Counted from the stretch's first letter, positions 48,441-60,061 are shown. The stretch: 64,000 bases of DNA from Arcuatula senhousia (GCA_963971305.1 OZ020307.1:9499501-9563500), one strand, 5' to 3'. A program made the numbers and translations. The notes: generated by a model from the letters alone, not told the origin.

Positions 48441-50000
48441 ACAAGCCCATATCAAAATGGGTATATATATATTATATTATATTATATATCATAATGACTA
48501 AACAAAAAGCATAATGAATAAACCAAAAGAAAAACGTTCTTTGGACATCTCAAAGTAGCAAATAATGATAATGACACAGTATCTGCGTTCCATACTTTTG
48601 GTTTCGGTTTCGGATTCGGTTTCGGCTTACATTGAAAATATCTATTTGTAACAAACATATTAGAAGCACTGCAACTGTATCCGAAGGGAGCGATAATGGT
48701 AGAAATGTCAATATTCTAGTTGTACTATGGGCTCAATTTTCCTTCAACGTCCGATAAACCACGCGCGGTTTCCCGGACTTTCTGCGTCTTTTTAATGCTT
48801 TTTTCTTTGAAAATTCCTGACGTCATTAAGCGCACACAGGACCAACAAGAAAAGCTACTTTGTTTTTATTTTCGAATAAGAATTGCGAAATAAACATTTG
48901 AAAACTTATTTTAGCTTGTAAAATATTTAAGGATACGTTCAAACTTAGGGGGCGTCACAGGTTTAACCTGCATCATATTAATTCTAAAAGCATTATTATA
49001 CATAACTTGCATTTTCTTCAATGAAGAAGCAAGATAAGTCGACCACAATGAAAAACACATTATATACATTCATACAGTATGACTGAAAAAGCTGAATTTT
49101 AACATCAAATGAACATTTGTAAAATTTTCGTTCCACTTGAGAAAATTGTTGTTAAAATATCTGGGATCAATAACTACTTTATCTTATTAAAAAATCAATT
49201 ATTTGTGCAGATGATAAATCCCTGTTATATTGTGGGACGACATTTAGCGGAGACGAAATTATCCCTTTATGGATTCCGTGACGTCATTTTCTTGTCAGAT
49301 TATTTCGCGCTTCTTCAGCAGACCAAAACAACATTCAGATTCTGTTCGGTTTTGTGATATTTTCTGAGTATCAGTGTTTAATTTGTAGCATTGGTAACAA
49401 AAAGTACATTAAGAAACCTGGCGGATAGAACGGTAAAGTAAGAATATCATGCAGGATTGAGGAAAGAGATTGAAACCCCGCAGGATTGGACTCTACTTTC
49501 ATTTTCAGGTAAGACCTTTTTTATCATAAGTCATTGCATGATTAAAAGTAAGATTTTATTCAGTTAATTTATGTATTTCTTTATCTAACTTAGAAATTAA
49601 CAAAGCTTGGTCAGTATCTTGGATTAGGTGTGACTAGTCAAATCATTCAATGCGATGATTTTCAACAGTTGCCCAAAGCTAGCTCGGTAATTTCCGGAAA
49701 ATCGTTTTTCAGCGGAAGACCGAGTGGTGTTAAAATAAAAATCTTTTTATAAAAACAAACAAGTGGGTGAATGAGTGTTTTATCACTTGTTTTGCATTTC
49801 TATCTCTTTATTTTTGCATAACAGATTATGATGTATATTTTATAAGCCCAGAGGGTTGACTGTTTTACTTGCTCCGTGCCTATTAAATTTTTGCTACGTA
49901 AAAATAAACCTGTTCCGGTTTTCTCGTCAAACATGCACAATGCCGTAGGGCTCGCATCTGCGATGCTCGCTATCACTACTGATTCGTTATATTCGTTATT
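48440..50000. other. No recognisable gene
   Basis: Holds the inverted (GGTTTC)n array at 48598-48627. The 82-codon frame at 49109-49357 shows no family features. Confidence 0.4.
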
Positions 50001-50395
50001 TAAGGGGAATATTGTGACTTCCTTGATAAAGCATTACGCCTGACAGACAAACTGCAAACGCAGCGTAACGTTTGTGCCCTGGTTGAGTCCTGGTTGACGT
50101 TCAATAATTTTTACGGTTTGAGGTTTAGTATTGTCGCCCTTTACCGTTTTGACCTACTTAATCGTCTCTTCCAGAGCACCATAGTTCACTGTCCGTTTGA
50201 CTTTTTTAATTAGCTACTGTTTTTTTTTTTTTATTCCTTTTCCTTTTTCTTTTAGTTTCTTTTTTCTTCTTCCCATCTCTTCCTGATGATTTTACGTCTA
50301 GCGATTTTTTCTTTGTCGTTTCGAATAAACGACATTTGGTAGCCCCTTAGGTACGCTCTTGCTACTCGCTTCTATTTCAAACATAATCGGAGTCC
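50000..50395 (+). pseudogene. Decayed RT-A-type C-terminal fragment and tail
   Basis: One frame reads DFLDKALRLTDKLQTQRNVC and FNNFYGLRFSIVALYRFD, which parallels DFLDRA..LT.KLL.QG...L..FYGRHH..VDRYG of RT-A. It is followed by CTCTTCCAGAGCACCATAGT, a polypyrimidine tract (50218-50283) and GGTACGCTCTTGCTAC, the tail order. It could be a separate related lineage. Confidence 0.5.
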
Positions 50396-51474
50396 GATAT
50401 TTAACAGAGGAAATACAATCTATATAAGGTAATTAATTGCGGAGCGAACGATTTTTTATATATCACGGTAATGATTCATAGACTGCTTGTATAAAACTCG
50501 ATGCTCTAGATTTCCTTCCCTATACGTACATTAGCATTGACTTTTATATTAATGAAAGTAGAAGAAGAAAAGTATCAAAAGAGAACTATTCATAGCTTAA
50601 AAAGCAATATTCAGCACCGAGGTCACTCAGGATATTGGTCATGTACAACACAAGATAAGAAATATGTGTGAATGAACAATTTTGAATCGGGGTAGTTGAA
50701 CAAGATTAATTTTAGATTCCGTTATTGAAAATAGAAAGTGGATTAACATATACTGCTCGTCGTCTTGCAACGACCACCTTCCTCCACACCATCCCTCCCC
50801 GCCCCTCTTCCAAAAAAATAAAAACTGATACCCATTCCTTAGAGAATCTGTTTTTAACAGTGTCTGAAACATTTCATGTTTGTTGTTCCTTTTGAATACT
50901 AAATGCCTTTGTTGTTTGACAAAACTATTAAAAACAAAAATAAACAATTTGATGAAAATGTTTTTTTTTTTCAACGAAAGATAACATTGACTAGTGAAAG
51001 GCTTGCATTTTGCGTACAACCATTAACTGGAAACTTTTAAGTCAATAACTGAAATACAATAAAATGCTGAAAAGCGGCCTCGTGGTGTCTCTTCAAAATT
51101 TCCAATATTACTTCTCACTCTGGTAATAAACAAGGTCAATAGCATCCATATTTACGGAAGTAAAGATCATACTTTTATATTGGCCAAAATGATTTCGTTA
51201 ATTGAAGTTGAAAAAAAAACATTTGCTTTCACATTAAACCTTGTTTTTAATGTTCCTTCCATTTTGGAGATAACATATGAACCCTTTCATAAGTGGAATA
51301 GAAGGAAATATAGCAAAAACAGTTAATGGCAATTAGTTCAAAATATCATGTTAAAAATAGAAAGAATATGTTATGTTTTTTTAATACTTGATTGCTGTAT
51401 AGAATTTACAGCCTTCTGAAATGTACTAACGTTTACGAAAGATTTTGCAACATTAAGCCTAAGGAAAGAGAACT

Positions 51475-52545
51475 TATTATTGATTCGATGATAGGACAAA
51501 TGAGAGGGGTGGATGCAGATCGGACAACAACCACTAGAAATACAGAGGAGTAGATGGAGGTCAGACAACACACGCTGGAGAATGAGAGTTGTCAATTAAC
51601 GTTGACAATCACCATTGGAAAGGAGGAAGATAGAGTTAGTTAGTTAGTTAGTTAGTGCTTTACTCCCAAGCAGCGCGATTTCGGCTATATCCGGGAGATA
51701 AACATGAAAGTGGTGACATCATGAACATGAAATGATGATGAAGTGGAGGAAATGGGGACACAAGGCCAATCTGGTAGGAGAGTTTTGACTGCCACTGGAA
51801 AAGGGAGGGGTGGGTAGGGACGGGATATTTTGACTCCTGCATGGGGATCCTTTGGGTCCTACTCTTACCGATACCTGCAGCAGGGTTCTTTAATGTGCGA
51901 GGAACGTGACATTTTTCACAACACGGTGCACCACTATGGTTTGCGGTCAGGATTTCCGCATTATCGCCTGACGACCCCGCATCTCTCGATGTCAGGGCTG
52001 CCCCATTCAACCACCTGGGGCACACATCCCAGTCGCTTTGTGGGCAAAGCGGCCTGCCCCCGATGTCAGGTTTCTAAGCGCTCTTTAGTGGACTTTTACC
52101 GACAAGCTTAGCGCTGCTGCGGGCCTATTCGCCTCCCGGGCCCCGCACGGGACGAGGAAGATAGAAAGAGGTCGGACAATAGCCATTGGAAAATGAAAGG
52201 GTTGAGTGGGAGATCAGATTCTTGCCATTTGAAATTGAAAGAAGTGGATGGAGGGTGGTCGATAGCGTTGGTTAATAATAAGGTTGGATGGAGGTCGTTC
52301 GATAGCCCATGGAAAATAATACGGTTAGATGGAGGTCGTTCGATAGCCCATGGAAAATAATACTAGTGGATGGTCCATGGAGGTCGTTTTCTAGCCCATG
52401 GAAAATAAAACGGTTGCCCCTGCAAATGAGAAGGATGGATGGAGCTCGCACGATAGCCCTGAAAAATTAAAGGGATAGATAGATTTCAGACAATAGCAGC
52501 TGAAACATCAGAGGGGTGGATAGGGGTCACTGGAAAAAGTTATGC
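51475..52545. repeat. Ancient, degenerate minisatellite (40-50-bp unit), SINE-interrupted
   Basis: Units such as GGATGGAGGTCGTTCGATAG followed by CCCATGGAAAATAATA recur with high divergence. They resemble the clean 41-bp unit at 63237-64000 (GGAGGGAGGTCCGACAACA, TACTGGAAAATAAGA). The SINE at 51635-52153 splits the array. Confidence 0.75.
51635..52153 (-). mobile_element. GC-rich SINE, copy 1
   Basis: Minus strand: starts near CCCGTGCGGGGCCCGGGAGG, shows GGTTGAATGGGGCAGCC, and ends in an (AACT)n-type tail. Flanked by the 12-bp duplication GAGGAAGATAGA (51623-51634 and 52154-52165). Frames in it (51660-52025, 51830-52111) are spurious. The far higher GC content than its surroundings marks it off clearly. 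Confidence 0.88.
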
Positions 52546-52627
52546 ATGGAGGGGGCGCGTCTAGTGTGTTCTATCCTTTCTCATTCTTTTACGGTCTTAA
52601 CATTTGATCAAACTTCTGTTTAACTTC

Positions 52628-53135
52628 ATCCCGTGCGGGGCCCGGGAGGCGAATAGGCCCGCAGCAGCGCTAAGCTTGTCGGTAAAAGTCCACTCAAGAG
52701 CGCTCAGAAACCTGACATCGGTTCAGGCCGCTTTGCCCACAAAGCGACTGGGATGTGTGCCCCAGGTGGTTGAATGGGGCAGCCCTGACATCGAGAGATG
52801 CGGGGTCGTCAGGCGATAATGCGGAAAACCTGACCGCAAACCATAGTGGTGCACCGTGTTGGGAAAAATGCCACGTTCCTCGCACGTTAAAGAACCCTGC
52901 TGCAGGTCTCGGTAAGAGTAGGACCCGTAGGATCCCCATGCAGGAAGCTAAATTTCCCGTCCCTACCCATCACTCCTTTTTCCAGTGGCAGTCAAAACTC
53001 TCCTACCCGATTGGCCTTGTGTCCCATTTCCTCCACTTCATCATCATTTCATGTTCATTGTATCACCACTTTCATGTTCATCTCCCGGATATAGCCGAAA
53101 TCGCGCTGCTTGGGAGTAAAGCAATAACTAACTAA
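52628..53135 (+). mobile_element. GC-rich SINE, copy 2
   Basis: Same family as 51635-52153, plus orientation, ending AATAACTAACTAACT. Target duplication CTGTTTAACTTC (52616-52627 and 53136-53147). The 126-codon frame 52755-53135 recurs in the copy at 61189 only because the SINE sequence is conserved. Confidence 0.9.
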
Positions 53136-54007
53136 CTGTTTAACTTCCATTTTGTGGTCAGTTCTACGGATTTAAATTATACTATAAAATCACCAGGTGG
53201 CCGTTTATTTGGTAAAAAATAAAATTTAGAAAACTATTTTCTTTTTGTCTAAAGAAAAGTGAGGTTATTTTCTCTCGAACTTTGATGTCATGTGAATCTA
53301 CTAAATAATTGAAAGAATTTGATTACATTTACGAATATCACACTATTTAAATCATTGCCAACAACAGTGTCAAATTGCAAAAATTGAAAATTCTGTATAA
53401 AAGTAACCCAGTAATCTTTATATTGATCCGACATGTATACAAGCTTGTAAGGTGCTGATATGCAACAGACACACCTGTTTGAAGGACGTTAGTCGTAACG
53501 TGGACTTTGTCAAAAATATTGGTTTTGCCTTACCTTTGCATGTACTGTTTATTCTAGCTGCAATAATGTAGATCCTTTGACATTTTTTTTATAAGGCGGA
53601 GCTACAAAGCGGCCCCATTACTCGTAATGGAGCAAATTGAAAAGGAGTAGAGCCACGAAGGCCCTAATTTTGCCCGGTATTTTCACTATTTTTTAAACTT
53701 CTTTAAGTTGTCAAAAATTTAAATAAAATATGTTAAGGTATGAACAAACTTTTCATATCTGTAAGATTTTGCAAAATATTTACACCACAGGTTTAGCTTT
53801 GAGACTTTAAACAGGCCATAACTTGGAAATTTCCTCATTTTTTACACATTTTCACTGTTTTCTCTGCATATTTCGTCAAAATTAGTATTGGCCACATTCG
53901 TCGACCACCGTAATTTTTTGATAATTAATTTATTATATCATAATACACATTTCTATCACAAAATCATTTTGGTCGACAGGTGTGGCCCATTTCATATTTA
54001 TCGATTT

Positions 54008-54718
54008 ATACAACAACAACAACAACAACAACAAATTCTTTATTGTCAATCAAGACGCCCACGAATGAGCTGAACAATCACATTGATAATCACAATATAC
54101 ATTTAATTAGAGTTGATTACAAAGATTTTAAATAAAATAAAAATAAAATATTTCTAGTTTTAAATAAGTACAGTGATCCTTAGTTAATTATAATATGATT
54201 ACCAGAGCAGAGCACTTACTATGATCATGATAGTGTTAATATATATAGTGATAAGAGTATAATTAGTAAGAATAGTAATAATTAGAAATAATAACAATAA
54301 TAATAATACATTATTTTTTCATGTTATTTAATAACTCATCTCTTGCTGTTGAAAGATTACCTAAAAGAGAATGTAGTTGGCTGTAAATGTATCTATCTTC
54401 AGCTGACATTAGCCAAATAAATTTTTGTTTGTTATCTAATTGTGTCAGATTTGGATACTTTATTAGTATCTCACCAATAATTGGGTTTCTAATATAATTA
54501 AGTTTATTACATTCCAACAAAAAGTGAATTTCATCTTCGACATTTTGGTTGCATAATTTACATATCCTCTGCTCAGCAGGGATATTTTTATATCTACCTT
54601 TTTCTATTTCTAAGCTATGACAGCTAATTCTAAATTTTGTGATACATTTTCTGTTGTTATAATCACCCCAATCTAGATAGGATTCAAAAATAAATTGATA
54701 CATGAAAATCAAGGAAAA
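54008..54718 (-). mobile_element. 5'-truncated LINE 3' end with (TTG)n tail
   Basis: Minus strand: a coding end followed by a roughly 300-bp AT-rich UTR, AATAAAGAATT and (TTG)n (the (CAA)n at 54011-54032 on +). Inserted in the fold-back element 53595-55271. Confidence 0.75.
54311..54712 (-). CDS. LINE ORF2 C-terminal fragment with Cys/His knuckle
   Basis: The frame of 133 codons (start Met not native; the frame runs to the truncation point) encodes YNNRKCITKFRISCHSLEI, then CKLCNQNVEDEIHFLLEC, a C-x2-C...H-x4-C cluster found at the C-terminus of many non-LTR ORF2 proteins, and a tail ending LLNNMKK*. No RT motifs remain. It differs from the LINE at 45976 in sequence and in its tail, so it is a different family. 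Confidence 0.7.
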   Translation of the reverse strand: MIFMYQFIFESYLDWGDYNNRKCITKFRISCHSLEIEKGRYKNIPAEQRICKLCNQNVEDEIHFLLECNKLNYIRNPIIGEILIKYPNLTQLDNKQKFIWLMSAEDRYIYSQLHSLLGNLSTARDELLNNMKK

Positions 54719-55709
54719 CTGTCACAAATTGTTATTTTTCACAAAATATTATATTTTTGACCTCACTACTCTCCTTATTGATAAATAATTGAAGGAAAAA
54801 ATATTGCAATTCATGAAATATAAAGACTAATGAACATTAATGCAGCAACAACAAGCAGATATATCAAAGTTGAATTTTTGGGCCATTTTAGGGGCTTCGT
54901 GGCTCAACTCCTTTATGTCTAGCTTTCATAGCTACTTAAATTGCACTGAACTGTATGATTAACGTAAGATTGTTTTTGTTTTCTTCTATTAATTTTGAAA
55001 ACTGCTCAAGATAGAAGATTTGTTGAAAAAAAATGCCACTTTCACAATTTTGATCCTGAACTTCACTATGCAGTTCAAGATCAAAATTACATGGAAATAA
55101 CATTTTTGAGTAAAAACTTAATATTTTTAGATTTTATCACAAATTCACCATCAAACTATTAATAATATATCCATAGCAATTAAAATCGCATAAAAACGGT
55201 CTTAACCTCTGTGCGTTATATTAAGGCGGCTGCTCCATGACGTTAAATGGAGCCCCTTTAAAACTCCGGCGAGTAGACGAACATTAGATGGTCTTTTTGT
55301 TAGAACTATGTTTATTCCATAATGAGGTCCGCGTCCTGTGATCCACAACGTATCCCCTCGGATGCTGGTCTGTATGGCCAGTCACTCACAGTGAAAGTGC
55401 GTTTATTTACAATCCCAGTCTAGTTTCAACAATATTTTTATCTAACTAAAGGACACAATTTGTCTAGATAGGGTCATTAACTTGGCCAAAAACCCATGCA
55501 TATAGTTGGATTTGCCTTTAAGTGAATTCTGTCGTCTGCCATATTTGTGTTGGTTACGTATAAGTCACAAAGTGGGTGATGTGAGCGTTTGACTATGAAC
55601 TTCAAAAAAAATATTTTTAAACTTTTATTGCAATAGTTTAGCCTGTGGAAAATAGGTAAAATGTGTTTTATTTATAGAAAAAAATATTAAAATAAATGGC
55701 ATTTCTAGA

Positions 55710-55925
55710 AAGAAGCAAAGGTGTACAAAATGGGTAATCAAACATCATTATACCGAAGAGACAAAGACAAAATCGGTAGACAAATAATCATCACAACAAA
55801 ACAAAAACACGCACATTACAACAAAACCGCATTCAACAACGTGAACTAAAGTCGAAACGAGAGTGCTCCGGAAGAGTAAGCAGTGCTTGCTTGCTATAGC
55901 ACATCCGTCATGTTGCAAAAAATCG
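55710..55925 (-). mobile_element. RT-A 3' UTR fragment
   Basis: The complement of the RT-A tail: GAAGCAAAGGTGTACAAAAT, ACAAAACAAAAACACGCAC, GCTCCGGAAGAGTAAGCAG and CTATAGCACATCCGTC. Abuts the RT-B element. Confidence 0.7.
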
Positions 55926-55962
55926 ATTATTAGAAATTGAATGAAAAACTTTATAAACGTGA

Positions 55963-56843
55963 AATGAACTAAAAAAACTTGTTAAAAATTCTCTTGATGT
56001 TTTAGACAAACTTCGGGCATTTGAAAATACTTTTCAATCCGTAGACAGCTATGACTTTTCCACTTTATATACTAATCTACCTCACAATCTTATCAAAAAG
56101 AAATTTGAATATTTAATTAAATGGTGCTTTGACAAATCTAAAAGTGACTACATCTGTTCTAAAGTGTCACAAGTATTTAGTAAATCGTTTTTTAGTAACG
56201 AAACCCACAAAGGTTATGTTAATTGGACCGACATAGAAGTTATTACTGCATTAAACTTTCTTTTAGATAATATTTACATCCGGTTCGGTAAACAAATATA
56301 TCGCCAAGTCATTGGAATTCCAATGGGAACCAATTGTGCTCCACTCATAGCTGATCTGTTTTTATATTGTTACGAATCACAGTTTATGGCCAAGCTACAG
56401 AAAGACCCAAACAAAAACCACCTTATCGAAACTTTTAACAATACATATAGGTACTTAGATGACATACTTGCTCTAAACAACCCCACATTCTCAAATTTTA
56501 TAAATGATATATATCCTAAAGAATTAACCCTAAATAAAGCAAACTCAACCGACAGTAGATGTCCATTTCTAGATTTGGACTTAAGCATTATCAATGGTAG
56601 ATTACACACTAAAGTATATGATAAACGGGATGACTTTTCATTCCCAATAGTTAATTTTCCGTTTCTTGAAGGAGACGTACCATTAGCTCCAGCTTACGGG
56701 GTATACATTTCACAATTAGTCAGGTATGCTCGCATTTGCAGTGATGTGTCTGATTTTAATGATAAAAACCGTTTTATTACAGAAAAATTGCTAAAACAAG
56801 GTTACCGTTACCACAAATTAGTCAAATCTTTTACAAAATTTGC
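55963..56843 (+). CDS. RT-B reverse transcriptase, first unit (5'-truncated)
   Basis: Open from 55963 and not dependent on the GTG near 56164. Reads VDSYDFSTLYTNLPHNLIKK (motif A, Asp in FDFST-type context), then QVIGIPMGTNCAPLIADLFL (motif B, 56311-56370), NTYRYLDDILALNNPTF (motif C with the catalytic Asp pair, near 56442-56490), CPFLDLDLSIINGRLHTKVY and DKRDDFSFPIVNFPFLEGDV. The IPMGT..APL, R(Y)xDD and FLDLDL style resembles Penelope-like and related RTs; no GIY-YIG domain is visible. The frame is intact up to the SINE, and runs on into it to 56928. It would copy element RNA in the germ line. As found it is a broken copy because of truncation, SINE insertion and internal duplication. Confidence 0.85.
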
Positions 56844-57338
56844 GTCCCGTGCGGGGCCCGGGTGGCGAATAGGCCCGCAGCAGAGCCTAGCTTGTCGTAA
56901 GAGGCGACTAAGGGTATTGGGATTCTGACGTCGGGTCAGTGCTCAGCCCACAGAGCGACCAAGTGTGTACCCTAGGTGGCTGAATAGGGTAGCCCTCGTC
57001 CGCGGGGGTTGTCAGGTCTATAATACAGAAACCCTGACCGCCGACCATAGTGGGCCAACGTGTGTGGAGAGTGCCACGCTTCATGCACGTAAAAGACCCC
57101 TTTGTGGACCGCCCAGTAGTGCACCACATAGGCTAAATTTTCCGACCCTACCCACCTCTCCCCTTTTTCCTGTGGTTCTTCAAAATTTACCGGTCCTTTG
57201 TTTCCCACCCCATCCTCATATTTCATTTATCATCATCATTTCATGTTCATTTTATCATCCTTTTCATGTTCATCGCCTGTAAATAACCTATATAGCGTTG
57301 CACGGGCGTAAAACACCAACTCACTCACAACTCACTCA
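56844..57338 (+). mobile_element. GC-rich SINE (subfamily 2) inserted in RT-B
   Basis: A 495-bp element starting GTCCCGTGCGGGGCCCGGGT, with GGTGGCTGAATAGGGTAGCC and an (ACTC)n tail. Flanked by a perfect 16-bp duplication CTTTTACAAAATTTGC (56828-56843 and 57339-57354). Related to the SINEs at 51635, 52628 and 61064, but clearly diverged in the middle. Confidence 0.92.
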
Positions 57339-57354
57339 CTTTTACAAAATTTGC

Positions 57355-57508
57355 ACATAAATATGGACATCTCATCGAAAAATTTGATTGTACACGTAGA
57401 TTTCTGATTGTTAAAGGAATATCTCATCCTGACTTTTATAGCAATATAGTTTATAAAGCACAAAAATTCAAAAATAACCTTATGGAAATAAAAAACTGGC
57501 TTAAAAAC
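57355..57508 (+). CDS. RT-B reverse transcriptase, first unit continued after the SINE
   Basis: Removing the SINE and one target duplication restores the frame: FTKFAHKYGHLIEKFDCTRR, then FLIVKGISHPDFYSNIVYKA and QKFKNNLMEIKNWLKN, which runs directly into the second unit at 57509 (tgt gct cca). Confidence 0.8.
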
Positions 57509-58272
57509 TGTGCTCCACTCATAGCTGATCTGTTTTTATATTGTTACGAATCACAGTTTATGGCCAAGCTACAGAAAGACCCAAACAAAAACCACCTTAT
57601 CGAAACTTTTAACAATACATATAGGTACTTAGATGACATACTTGCTCTAAACAACCCCACATTCTCAAATTTTATAAATGATATATATCCTAAAGAATTA
57701 ACCCTAAATAAAGCAAACTCAACCGACAGTAGATGTCCATTTCTAGATTTGGACTTAAGCATTATCAATGGTAGATTACACACTAAAGTATATGATAAAT
57801 GGGATGACTTTTCATTCCCAATAGTTAATTTTCCGTTTCTTGAAGGAGACGTACCATTAGCTCCAGCTTACGGGGTATACATTTCACAATTAGTCAGGTA
57901 TGCTCGCATTTGCAGTGATGTGTCTGATTTTAATGATAAAAACCGTTTTATTACAGAAAAATTGCTAAAACAAGGTTACCGTTACCACAAATTAGTCAAA
58001 TCTTTTACAAATTTGCACATAAATATGGACATCTCATCGAAAAATTTGATTGTACACGTAGATTTCTGATTGTTAAAGGAATATCTCATCCTGACTTTTA
58101 TAGCAATGTAGTTTATAAAGCACAAAAATTCAAAAATAACCTTATGGAAATAAAAAACTGGCTTAAAAACCTTTTGAAAAAAGGATACGAATTCAATGTT
58201 TTAGTAAAATCTTTGCATTTGGTATGTTTTGGCAGAAATATTGATAGCTTAATAGTAACTTTAAAACGTTAA
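57509..58272 (+). pseudogene. RT-B second unit (in-frame duplication) and C-terminus
   Basis: 57509-58170 repeats 56335-57508 without the SINE: 662 against 663 bases, almost identical. It again carries CAPLIADLF, RYLDDILALNN and FLDLDLSIING. A lost A near 58012 shifts the frame and one substitution changes DKRDD to DKWDD. After the shift the C-terminal end reads LLKKGYEFNVLVKSLHLVCF and GRNIDSLIVTLKR, stop at 58270-58272. Confidence 0.85.
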
Positions 58273-58925
58273 ATTTTTTACTTTTTATCCACTGTATTAT
58301 TTATAAGCACCACAGCGATCAAGTATGTCGGTTCTGTATGGTGATACAACTCTTAATCATTCATTGTTTTGACGTGGGGTGTCGGATTTAGAACTGATGT
58401 ATTTGATTCTTTTACATCAATCGATAAATGTTTCTTAGCTAGTTGTCAGTAACTTCGAGTGTTCTCAAGAGAGTTCCTCCTTGTCTTGTTATTTTCGTAC
58501 AGTATTTTGTCTTAGGTTCTCTCTTGTTGAATTGAACTTTTGTCGATTGAGTTTTACAGTGTGTTTTTTATATGTTGCTTTGTGCAAGCTTATCAATAGG
58601 GGGAAGGTTGGATCCAAAAAACTAGTTTAACCCCGCCACATTTTATATGTGCCTGTCCTAAGCCAGGAAACTTTGCCAAAGCCTTTGTTTGTCCTTGTCA
58701 TTCTATGTTAACTGTTTTATGTCAAGAATTGAGTCTTTCGTTGATGATTTAGGGATTGGTTTTGATACTTTTGTATTGTATTATAAGTCTTGGGCCAATG
58801 CAAGACGGTAAGCAGTGACCTATGGTCATGTTGAAGACTGCTTGCTGTTTTCCGTTGTGATTTTTTGAATTGCTGTTTGTTTATGTTTGTTGTGTCGCGT
58901 ACACTTATTCCACATCTCAATATCG
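58273..58925 (+). mobile_element. RT-B 3' UTR (reference copy)
   Basis: Follows the RT-B stop directly. Shared with 34985-35625 and (second half) 12743-13140. Landmarks are GTATGTCGGTTCTGTATGGT, CGAGTGTTCTCAAGAGAGTT, TATGTGCCTGTCCTAAGCCA and TTGTGTCGCGTACACTTATT. Confidence 0.8.
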
Positions 58926-58929
58926 TATA

Positions 58930-60040
58930 TAACTATATAAGTCATGTGACTTCTACGGAGTCATCTCACTTCATACAAAAATACGCTTGTGGATTTCTAG
59001 TGGTATAAAGGGACTTACGTCCCTGATTAACCGAATTTTATATCGCCTTGAAATGTTTGGTTTAACTGCTGGTCATTGATCAATAACAAATCGGTTAACT
59101 AGCTTCTACCCAAAACATGTTATTATCTTAAAATGAATACTTAAAGATTTTCCAGTGATTTCGGACCATTATATGCTGGCTCTAATGCCATCTGACACAG
59201 GTCGTAATGAATATTAATGCGTCTCAGATAAAAAATTATAGTGCTAAAGCGTAAAAAGGCAGAGCTAACTTAAAACGCTGAAAATAAAGAACGACCAGTT
59301 TTTCACAAGCTGATAATGACCATATTAAAGTTGTTCGTTGTAAGTAATATATCTTAAGAGGGAAAAATATAATTTCTTCTTCTGTTTGTGAGACGGTTAC
59401 CATAGACCTGTGAATAAATATGTGTATGGTGAAACGTTAGAAAAAAATTCTGACTGATAGGTTTATATATACATGTAGTCGTGACCTAAGGATGAAAGCA
59501 CAAAACTCACTAGGTACCATGTGTTGTCAATAGTATTACAAACCATCGCCAAAGTTGACTGATCCAGCTACAGTCGAACGGGAGACCACGTGGAGGTTCT
59601 GGTTTAAATTGGGGAGCATTTATTATACACATTGAACATTTGTTAAGAAAGCTGTTACAGTAATTTGGCTCCGCCCACTAAAACATCTGTTACGAAAGCT
59701 GTAAGTTTGCTGTACACACCTGAATATTTGGTTAGCTAGGTAAAAGGTAAAAGGTCAACAATGCTTGATTATACATCAACTGGCGTATTGATACATGAAA
59801 TGTAGTGCACATTTATATAGGAGCATGAAGATATACCTTTAAGACAATCTTTATAACATTTAATAATAATAAAATTACACAAGATAAATGTTCTATAATC
59901 GATCCTCCAGTAGCCTGACCGATTTTCTGTCAAGACTATATAAAAACGCGAAAATAAGATAGTTATATGAATACATAAAGCTCTTCCTAAAAGGTAATGT
60001 TATGTTTTCTTGTACATAGGACCTTATTTCTGTCCAATGC
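58930..60040. other. No recognisable feature
   Basis: AT-rich; no frame of note and no inverted repeat noticed. Confidence 0.4.
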
Positions 60041-60061
60041 CACTCATCCTGGTGTGTGTGT

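Larger units (their letters stand above)
53595..55271. mobile_element. Fold-back element with two nested inverted-repeat pairs
   Basis: The outer pair is 53595-53636 and 55231-55271 (GGCCCCATTACTCGTAATGG against CGTTAAATGGAGCCCC). The inner pair is 53644-53675 and 54880-54912 (GAGCCACGAAGGCCCTAA against GGGGCTTCGTGGCTCAAC). A separate 15-bp hairpin (TTTTGATCCTGAACT / AGTTCAAGATCAAAA) lies near 55050-55088. No transposase. A LINE 3' end is inserted inside. Confidence 0.65.

Noticed and set aside
51660..53135. Frames of 120-126 codons (MCPRWLNGAALTSRDAGSS...) on both strands
   Set aside because: Identical frames occur in every SINE copy (also at 61189). They are by-products of GC-rich SINE sequence.
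55963..58272. GIY-YIG endonuclease of a Penelope-like element
   Set aside because: The frame ends after the RT C-terminus with GRNIDSLIVTLKR and a stop; no GIY...YIG motifs are seen.
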